A stretch of DNA of 24,163 bases. It comes from Anaerolineales bacterium UBA2029 (lineage in GTDB: Bacteria; Chloroflexota; Anaerolineae; Aggregatilineales; Aggregatilineaceae). This document shows, piece by piece, positions 16,081 through 20,813 of this stretch. Every line of letters starts with the position of its first letter. The first letter of the stretch is position 1. The translations under genes and the position numbers were made by a program. The notes under the pieces are model-generated. The model ran no database searches and had not been told where the DNA came from. It worked only from the letters and a program-made list of their open reading frames with translations. The stretch lies in assembly GCA_002332795.1 (NCBI GenBank), contig DDBP01000008.1, positions 1 to 24,163 on the forward strand. The letters are read 5' to 3'.

Positions 16081-16272
16081 ATGGGTCCGCTGCCCAAACG
16101 AAAAATGTCCAAATCCCGCCGCGATAAGCGTCGGTCTCACGATCACCTGACCCCCCGTCACCTTGTCATGTGCGAGGAGTGCGGTGAGTACAAGCCGGCG
16201 CACGAGGTATGCCCTCACTGCGGGTCGTATCGCGGGCGCGAGGTGATCTCCGTCAAGAAAGACGAAGAGTAG
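16081..16272 (+). CDS. rpmF: 50S ribosomal protein L32
   Basis: A 63-residue L32: MGPLPKRKMSKSRRDKRRSH, then a zinc ribbon with C31/C34 and C44/C47 (MCEECGEYKPAHEVCPHCG) and a basic C-terminus. Length and motif order are typical, and the zinc-binding form is intact. The ATG at 16081 has AAAGGAG upstream; an ATG at 16033 in the same frame lies at the predicted transcription start and is not used. In many bacteria rpmF is preceded by yceD (DUF177) and followed by plsX-fabD. Here yceD and plsX are missing and fabD follows after ~140 bases of structured spacer. Confidence 0.97.
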   Translation: MGPLPKRKMSKSRRDKRRSHDHLTPRHLVMCEECGEYKPAHEVCPHCGSYRGREVISVKKDEE

Positions 16273-16278
16273 TCATTT

Positions 16279-16311
16279 CTCCCAACAACCTACCCTTTTG
16301 GGTCCTGGGAG
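16279..16311 (+). other. Alternative stem-loop upstream of the rpmF terminator
   Basis: CTCCCA (16279-16284) pairs with TGGGAG (16306-16311), and inside it ACCC/GGGT closes a TTTT loop (16292-16303). The right arm shares three bases (16309-16311) with the following terminator stem, so the two structures partly compete. Confidence 0.45.
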
Positions 16312-16342
16312 CCGTGCCTGGCCTTGCACGGCTCTTTGCGTT
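16309..16342 (+). terminator. Terminator-like hairpin between rpmF and fabD
   Basis: GAGCCGTGC (16309-16317) and GCACGGCTC (16326-16334) form a perfect 9-bp stem with an 8-base loop, followed by TTTGCGTT. The T-run is short, so read-through into fabD is possible. No clear separate fabD promoter was found. Confidence 0.7.
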
Positions 16343-16415
16343 ATGAATCCAGGGTGCACTTTGCCTTTGCAACAAGCGACCTCACCTGTTCTGTCTGGAA
16401 AGCGGGGAATACACG

Positions 16416-17375
16416 ATGATTGACTGGCAGACTACCGCACTGGTGTTTCCTGGTCAGGGATCGCAAGAGGTCGGCATGGGGGCCGATCTGATTGCGACCT
16501 TCCCTCAGGCACGGCAGGTCTTCGATCAGGCCGATGCCATCCTGGGTTTCTCTCTCAGCGAACTGTGCTTTCAAGGCCCCGCCGATAGCCTCAACGATAC
16601 GTTCAACACGCAGCCGGCGCTTTATGTCATGGGCATAGCCCTTGTGCGCATCCTGGAAGACGCCTGTGGTGCGGCCCTCACCCCCCTGTGCATGGCCGGA
16701 CACAGCCTCGGTGAATTGACCGCGCTGGCTGCTGCGGGAGCCATGTCCTTCGAGGACGGCTTGCGGCTGGTGCGCGAGCGCGGTCGGCTGATGCGGGAAG
16801 CGACCGTCCGTGCGCCAGGAGCCATGGCCGCCGTCCTCGGCCTGGAAAGAGACGAACTGGCCGCCCTCTGCGCAGACGTGAGTGCCAGCACAGGCCAACC
16901 GCTGGTCATCGCCAACGACAACTGTCCTGGCCAGTTGGTGATTTCGGGCGACAAGATTGCGGTCGAACAGGCCATCCCGTTGGCTGAAGCCAAGGGGGCC
17001 AAGCGCGTCGTCCCTCTGGCAGTGAGCGTTGCCTCGCACTCGCCGCTCATGGCCGCCATTGTGCCCGACTTCGAGCAGGCCCTGGCTGCCGTGCCCTTCC
17101 AGTCACCGCGTGTGCCGGTGATCGGCAACGTGCACGCTGCGCCGTTGCAATCAGCGGAGGCCATTCGTTCCGAGTTGGGCGCTCAGCTCACCTCCACCGT
17201 GCGCTGGACGGAATCCGTGCAGACCATGCGCGCCCTGGGCGTCCACACCTTCATCGAGCTGGGGCCTAAGGATGTGCTGTCTGGCCTGATCAAACGGATT
17301 GACCGCGACGCCCAGCGCGTCACGCTCAATTCCGCCAGCAGTGTGCAGGCCTTTCTGGACAGCCTGGCCGACTAG
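16416..17375 (+). CDS. fabD: Malonyl-CoA:ACP transacylase
   Basis: Loads malonyl groups from CoA onto acyl carrier protein for fatty acid synthesis. The 319 residues match the family. Visible motifs: LVFPGQGSQEVGMG (oxyanion loop), AGHSLGELTALAAAGA with nucleophile S97, the conserved Arg in VRERGRLM (R122), ANDNCPGQLVISG, and SVASHSPLM with catalytic H208. GNVHAAPL and FIELGPKDVLSGL close the fold. All catalytic residues are present. The ATG at 16416 follows a GGGGAA site. FabD usually sits with plsX, fabG and acpP; here none of these follow and the next gene is glutamine synthetase with its own promoter. It may rely on read-through from rpmF. Confidence 0.97.
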   Translation: MIDWQTTALVFPGQGSQEVGMGADLIATFPQARQVFDQADAILGFSLSELCFQGPADSLNDTFNTQPALYVMGIALVRILEDACGAALTPLCMAGHSLGELTALAAAGAMSFEDGLRLVRERGRLMREATVRAPGAMAAVLGLERDELAALCADVSASTGQPLVIANDNCPGQLVISGDKIAVEQAIPLAEAKGAKRVVPLAVSVASHSPLMAAIVPDFEQALAAVPFQSPRVPVIGNVHAAPLQSAEAIRSELGAQLTSTVRWTESVQTMRALGVHTFIELGPKDVLSGLIKRIDRDAQRVTLNSASSVQAFLDSLAD

Positions 17376-17400
17376 GGCGTTGTGCAGTTTGCCTAGTTTC
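17372..17400 (+). terminator. Weak hairpin at the fabD stop, possible terminator
   Basis: CTAGGGC (17372-17378) can pair with GCCTAG (17391-17396) with one bulged G, around a 12-base loop, followed by TTTC. It overlaps the TAG stop. The structure is weak. Confidence 0.35.
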
Positions 17401-17456
17401 TGTCCAGTCGCCCGAACAGATCGTCCAGAAATGAGATGTAGCGGCAAGATTTTTTG

Positions 17457-17469
17457 TGTGCAATGCACA
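17457..17469 (+). promoter_or_regulatory. Perfect palindrome upstream of glnA, candidate operator
   Basis: TGTGCA-A-TGCACA is a perfect 6-1-6 inverted repeat preceded by a T-run. Its centre lies about 40 bases upstream of the glnA -10, near -50 from the predicted start, a usual place for an activator. The regulator is unknown; the site does not match the GlnR/TnrA consensus (TGTNAN7TNACA). Confidence 0.45.
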
Positions 17470-17501
17470 AGTCACGCTATCGCCAGCGTTGCTGCGGTCA
17501 C

Positions 17502-17507
17502 TATAAT
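17502..17507 (+). promoter_or_regulatory. -10 element of the glnA promoter
   Basis: A perfect TATAAT, with transcription expected near 17514 and a ~32-base leader. No recognisable -35 lies 16-18 bases upstream, which suggests activator dependence. A small GGCAT/ATGCC inverted repeat (17509-17525) lies at the 5' end of the leader. Confidence 0.65.
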
Positions 17508-17545
17508 TGGCATGTACGCTATGCCACACACAGGAGAGTATCGTG

Positions 17546-18886
17546 ATGGACGACAAAGCCCAGGCCATTCTCGAAACAGTCAAAGCGGAAGGGGTGAAGT
17601 TCATTGACCTGCAGTTCACCGATATCTTCGGTGTGACCAAGAGTGTGACCATCCAGGACGTTGGGCTGGAAGAAGCGCTGGAGCGTGGAGTCTGGTTTGA
17701 CGGGTCTTCCATTCAGGGCTTTGCACGCATCCAGGAATCGGACATGTTCCTGCGGCTGGACCCGGTGACGTTCCGCGTGCTACCCTGGACTCTGGACGAT
17801 CCCCTGGGCAAGCGTGGCCGCATCATCTGCGATGTCTACAATCCGGACGGCACGCCCTTCGAAGGTGATCCGCGCTACGTGTTGAAGCGCGCCGTTGCGC
17901 ACGCCGAAAAGCTAGGGTTGATCTACAACACCGGCCCGGAACTTGAGTTCTTCCTGTTTCGCGAGAACGGGCACGAAGCGGTGCCGCACGACGTAGGCGG
18001 CTACTTCGATTTCTCTCCAGGCGACGAGGCGCAGCGTGTGCGCAGCGACATCAGCCGTGCCCTGCTGGCGCTGCGCATTCACGTCGAAATGGCTCACCAC
18101 GAAGTCGCCATCGGTCAGCACGAAATTGACTTCCGCTACGAACATGCCCTGCACACCGCCGACAACGCCGTGACCTTCAAGTACACGGTCAAGGGCATCG
18201 CCGCGAAACACGGCCTGATCGCCACGTTCATGCCGAAACCAGTCTTCGGCATCAACGGCAGTGGGATGCACGTGCATCAGAGCCTGGCCGACATCAAGAC
18301 CGGAAAGAACCTGATGTACGACCCCAACGGTGAGTTTCACCTCTCCAAACTGGCGCGTCAGTTCGTGGCCGGGCAGCTTGCCCACGCCCGCGCTCTGGCG
18401 GCGGTGGTAGCGCCTACGGTCAACAGCTACAAACGCCTGACCCCCGGCTATGAAGCGCCGGTCTACGTCTGCTGGGCGCAGCACAACCGCTCGGCGCTGA
18501 TCCGTGTGCCGCGCTACTCACCGGGCCGCGAACAGGCCACGCGCGTCGAGTTGCGCTTCCCCGACCCCAGTTGCAACCCCTATCTAGCCTTCGCGGTGAT
18601 GCTCGAAGCCGGACTGGATGGGATCGAACGTGGGCTGGAACCGCCCGCGCCCGTCACGGACGATGTCTTCCACTGGACGACTGCCGAACGGGAAGCCAAT
18701 GGCGTAGATGTGCTACCGGGCACGCTCGAAGAAGCTCTCAACGAGCTGGCTAAAGACGAAGTCGTACGTTGCGCCTTGGGCGAACATATCTATCACGTCT
18801 ACGACCGGGCCAAGCGTGCGGAATGGGACGAATACCGCATTCACGTCTCGCGTTGGGAAGTGGATCGCTACATGCTCACCGTCTAG
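17546..18886 (+). CDS. glnA: Glutamine synthetase, type I (GSI-alpha-like)
   Basis: Makes glutamine from glutamate, ammonia and ATP; dodecameric. At 446 residues it has the length of the short GSI-alpha form of Firmicutes, not the ~470-residue adenylylated GSI-beta. Motifs: WFDGSSIQGFARIQESDM, GPELEFFLF (metal Glu), INGSGMHVHQSL, NSYKRLTPGYEAPVYVCWAQ, NRSALIRVP and RVELRFPDPSCNPYLAFAVM. R61 in GFARI corresponds to the Arg that gives glutamine feedback inhibition in B. subtilis GS. I see no adenylylation-site Tyr motif. The ATG at 17546 has AGGAGAG 7 bases upstream; a TTG 39 bases earlier overlaps the -10 and is rejected. It is a single-gene unit with promoter, putative operator and strong terminator; no glnR or glnB lies nearby. 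Confidence 0.97.
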   Translation: MDDKAQAILETVKAEGVKFIDLQFTDIFGVTKSVTIQDVGLEEALERGVWFDGSSIQGFARIQESDMFLRLDPVTFRVLPWTLDDPLGKRGRIICDVYNPDGTPFEGDPRYVLKRAVAHAEKLGLIYNTGPELEFFLFRENGHEAVPHDVGGYFDFSPGDEAQRVRSDISRALLALRIHVEMAHHEVAIGQHEIDFRYEHALHTADNAVTFKYTVKGIAAKHGLIATFMPKPVFGINGSGMHVHQSLADIKTGKNLMYDPNGEFHLSKLARQFVAGQLAHARALAAVVAPTVNSYKRLTPGYEAPVYVCWAQHNRSALIRVPRYSPGREQATRVELRFPDPSCNPYLAFAVMLEAGLDGIERGLEPPAPVTDDVFHWTTAEREANGVDVLPGTLEEALNELAKDEVVRCALGEHIYHVYDRAKRAEWDEYRIHVSRWEVDRYMLTV

Positions 18887-18910
18887 CCCTGTCTGTCAGA
18901 CAGATTTGCG

Positions 18911-18949
18911 CACAGAGGCAGCCGTCCGGTTGCCTCTGTGTATTTCTTG
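18911..18949 (+). terminator. glnA terminator
   Basis: CACAGAGGCA (18911-18920) and TGCCTCTGTG (18931-18940) form a perfect 10-bp stem, extendable by three pairs to a GTCC loop, followed by TATTTCTTG. A second palindrome, CTGTCTG-T-CAGACAG (18889-18903), lies between the stop codon and this hairpin. Confidence 0.85.
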
Positions 18950-18959
18950 CTGCTATCAT
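18930..18959 (+). promoter_or_regulatory. Candidate moaB promoter inside the glnA terminator
   Basis: TTGCCT (18930-18935), an 18-base spacer and TATCAT (18954-18959) with a TGC extended element. The -35 lies within the downstream arm of the glnA terminator. Confidence 0.45.
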
Positions 18960-18997
18960 CGAGCCAGGATTACACGGCCCCAGGAGTATCATCTACC

Positions 18998-19507
18998 ATG
19001 TCCAGCAGCGCCCATCACAAAGAAATCGCTGCCCGGCAAGGCCCGGTGCCTATCGCCATCGTTACCGTCAGCGACACGCGCACCCCAGAGACCGACACCA
19101 ACGCCGCTTACCTGCGTGAACAAATCCTCAGCGCCGGTCATCAGGTGGTAGCCTATCGCATCATCAAAGACGAAGTCGAGCAGGTGAACGATGTGCTGGA
19201 GGAACTGGTCAACGGCCCGGCTCGCGTGATTCTTTTCAACGGCGGCACCGGTATCTCCCCGCGCGACCGCACCTACGACGCTCTCAGTCGCAAGCTGGAG
19301 AAAGTGCTACCAGGCTTCGGCGAACTGTTCCGCATGCTCAGCTATCAGCAGGTAGGCGCAGCCGCCATGTTGTCGCGCGCCACCGCGGGTGTCTACCGCA
19401 ACAAGGTGATCGTCTCGACCCCTGGCTCACCAGATGCCGTAAGGTTGGCCTGGGAAAAGTTGATCGCGCCGGAGCTATCGCACCTGGCCTGGGAAGTGAT
19501 CCGTTGA
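18998..19507 (+). CDS. moaB: Molybdopterin adenylyltransferase-type protein (MoaB/MogA)
   Basis: Member of the MogA/MoaB family, which binds molybdopterin and in MogA-type enzymes adenylylates it before molybdenum insertion. From the ATG at 18998 it has 169 residues. Seen: VPIAIVTVSDTRTPETDTNA, LREQILSAGHQVV, LFNGGTGISPRDRTYDAL (the MPT-binding GGTG..PRD motif, ~81-96) and PGFGELFRMLSYQQVGAAAM followed by LSRATAGVYRNKVIVSTPGSP. Motifs are intact and the length fits MoaB. AGGAG (18982-18986) is 11 bases before the ATG; an earlier in-frame start at 18938 lies inside the terminator and promoter. No other molybdenum-cofactor gene is in the window, so it is a scattered member of that pathway. MoaB versus MogA naming is uncertain. 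Confidence 0.93.
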   Translation: MSSSAHHKEIAARQGPVPIAIVTVSDTRTPETDTNAAYLREQILSAGHQVVAYRIIKDEVEQVNDVLEELVNGPARVILFNGGTGISPRDRTYDALSRKLEKVLPGFGELFRMLSYQQVGAAAMLSRATAGVYRNKVIVSTPGSPDAVRLAWEKLIAPELSHLAWEVIR

Positions 19508-19541
19508 GCGAGATTTGGGCGAAAAATCCCCGTCCAAACCA

Positions 19542-19569
19542 TTGACGCGCCCACAACTCTTGCTATAAT
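19542..19569 (+). promoter_or_regulatory. tRNA promoter
   Basis: TTGACG (19542-19547), a 16-base spacer and a perfect TATAAT (19564-19569), 12 bases before the mature tRNA 5' end, so the precursor leader is only ~5 bases. Confidence 0.88.
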
Positions 19570-19581
19570 ATTCTCCAGTTC

Positions 19582-19653
19582 GGCGACGTAGCTCAGCGGT
19601 AGAGCAGGGGACTCATAAGCCCTGGGTCGTGTGTTCAAATCACACCGTCGCCA
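19582..19653 (+). tRNA. tRNA with anticodon CAT (elongator Met, or Ile-CAU)
   Basis: Full cloverleaf: acceptor GGCGACG/CGTCGCC, D stem GCTC/GAGC with a 7-base loop, anticodon loop CTCATAA (anticodon 19614-19616), a 5-base variable region, and T arm GTGTG-TTCAAAT-CACAC. The discriminator is A and the CCA end is not encoded. It is not initiator Met, because the 1-72 pair is G-C. The anticodon stem GGGGA/GCCCT has a G-U outer pair and an A31-G39 mismatch. Elongator Met is preferred; tRNA-Ile with lysidine-modified C34 cannot be excluded by eye. Confidence 0.9.
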
Positions 19654-19655
19654 CT

Positions 19656-19690
19656 GAAGACCCGGCCAACAGGTCGGGTCTTCTTCTTTG
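19656..19690 (+). terminator. tRNA gene terminator
   Basis: GAAGACCCG (19656-19664) and CGGGTCTTC (19675-19683) form a perfect 9-bp stem extendable by three pairs, followed by TTCTTTG. It begins two bases after the tRNA. Confidence 0.85.
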
Positions 19691-19702
19691 CCTTCCCCCA
19701 AC

Positions 19703-19732
19703 TTGTTCTCCGCCCTCCAGGTAGCATACACT
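19703..19732 (+). promoter_or_regulatory. Tentative promoter of the 109-residue orphan
   Basis: TTGTTC (19703-19708), an 18-base spacer and TACACT (19727-19732): four of six matches at each hexamer. The leader to 19771 would be ~32 bases. Confidence 0.4.
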
Positions 19733-19770
19733 ACGGTCAACGGCCATCAGTCACAAAGAGGAGAGCGCCC

Positions 19771-20100
19771 ATGCCCAAGCGTCCGGATGTGTTCGACCAG
19801 CAGGCGCTCGAAGAAGCGCTGCGCCAGGTAGGTTGCCCGGACTCCTGCATCGCACCCACTATCAGCAACTATCGCCTGTTCGTCCCCCTGGTGCTGGCAA
19901 CCCTGGGACGGGATCGCATTGAGGAAATTGTGAACGACGCCCGCAGTGAACTTGGCCTGCGCGAACAACGCGCTGCCTGGCGGGCTTCGCTCAAGTACAT
20001 CGTCGCCTGGGCGCAAGCCGAGATCGAAGCGTACCGGCAGCGTCGCGATGCCGATTCCGCGATCGAAGACCAGGACTCGCCTCAGCTACGGCTATTATGA
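19771..20100 (+). CDS. Hypothetical protein, 109 residues
   Basis: I do not recognise this protein. It is small, soluble, mostly helical and charged, with no signal peptide or membrane segment. C22 and C26 (GCPDSC) are the only cysteines. A hydrophobic stretch (LFVPLVLATLG, ~36-46) is followed by amphipathic helices (DRIEEIVNDARSELG, AAWRASLKYIVAWAQAEIEA) and an acidic tail. Coding is supported by a strong GAGGAG site 7 bases before the ATG, a candidate promoter, codon use like its neighbours, and its place as the only open frame between the tRNA terminator and the adk promoter. Confidence 0.75.
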   Translation: MPKRPDVFDQQALEEALRQVGCPDSCIAPTISNYRLFVPLVLATLGRDRIEEIVNDARSELGLREQRAAWRASLKYIVAWAQAEIEAYRQRRDADSAIEDQDSPQLRLL

Positions 20101-20103
20101 TCC

Positions 20104-20131
20104 TTGTCCTTATCACAGCATCCGTTAGAAT
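20104..20131 (+). promoter_or_regulatory. adk promoter
   Basis: TTGTCC (20104-20109), a 16-base spacer and TAGAAT (20126-20131), directly after the stop of the upstream orphan gene. The start near 20138 gives a ~37-base leader. Confidence 0.55.
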
Positions 20132-20174
20132 TGCTGAGCGCGTTTCTTGTTCCGTATGACAGCGAGGAGTTGCA

Positions 20175-20753
20175 ATGACACCGGCATTCGTGGTCTTCTT
20201 TGGCCCGCCCGGCTGTGGCAAAGGCACTCAGGCCAAACGTGTTGCGGCTGAACTTGGCCTGGTTCAGATTTCAACCGGCGAATTGTTCCGCCAGCACCTG
20301 AGCAACCAGACACCGTTGGGCCTGCAGGCGCAAGAGTATATGTCGCGGGGCGCTCTGGTGCCCGACGAAATCACGATCGGCATGGTACGCGAGCGGCTGG
20401 CTGAACCAGATGTGAGCAAGGGGGCCATTTTCGATGGGTTCCCGCGCACCCGTGCCCAGGCCCAGGCGCTGGACAATCTGTTGCAGGAATTGGGCGCGCA
20501 GCTCAACCTGGTGGTGGATTTTGTCCTTCCCCTCGAAGTCTCGCGCCAGCGCCTGATGGGTCGGCAGGAAGGCCGTCCCGACGACCGCCCTGAAGTCATC
20601 GAAAAGCGCCTGAGCGACCACGCCCAGGTTGAAGCCAGCGTGATGCCCTATTACCGCGAGCGTCCCGGTCTGGTCAAAAGCGTGGATGCCAACCGTACCA
20701 TTGATGCCATCTACCAGGACGTTCTGGCGCTGCTCAAGCCGCTGATCAGCTAA
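20175..20753 (+). CDS. adk: Adenylate kinase, short form
   Basis: Catalyses ATP + AMP to 2 ADP. From the ATG at 20175 it has 192 residues. Seen: P-loop FFGPPGCGKGTQAK, AMP-binding ISTGELFRQHL and IFDGFPRTRAQAQAL, and the catalytic RPDDRPEVIEKRL region. The long LID insertion with zinc cysteines, typical of ~215-residue bacterial enzymes, is absent: only a short GRQEGRPDD bridge remains, as in the short Adk class. GAGGAG lies 5 bases before the ATG. In most bacteria adk sits in the ribosomal operon between secY and map; here it is a lone gene with its own promoter and terminator. A UMP/CMP or other NMP kinase is possible but less likely. Confidence 0.92.
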   Translation: MTPAFVVFFGPPGCGKGTQAKRVAAELGLVQISTGELFRQHLSNQTPLGLQAQEYMSRGALVPDEITIGMVRERLAEPDVSKGAIFDGFPRTRAQAQALDNLLQELGAQLNLVVDFVLPLEVSRQRLMGRQEGRPDDRPEVIEKRLSDHAQVEASVMPYYRERPGLVKSVDANRTIDAIYQDVLALLKPLIS

Positions 20754-20769
20754 CATTGCGACAGACAGT

Positions 20770-20808
20770 CAGCCCTGCAGACGGGCTATGCGATGCCCTG
20801 CAGGGCTG
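20770..20808. terminator. Shared convergent terminator of adk and the GH13-like gene
   Basis: CAGCCCTGCAG (20770-20780) and CTGCAGGGCTG (20798-20808) form a perfect 11-bp inverted repeat with a 17-base loop. It lies between two convergent stops (20753 and 20814). T-runs are poor on both strands (CTGTTTC on the plus), so efficiency is uncertain. Confidence 0.7.
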
Positions 20809-20813
20809 CTGTT

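Noticed and set aside
15060..16112. A 350-codon minus-strand frame across coaD, the coiled-coil gene and the rpmF start
   Set aside because: It runs antisense through three supported genes and a consensus promoter, and its composition is typical of an antisense frame.
19771..20100. Phage or integrative element inserted at the tRNA
   Set aside because: No integrase, no repeat of the tRNA 3' end downstream, and the tRNA is directly followed by its own terminator.
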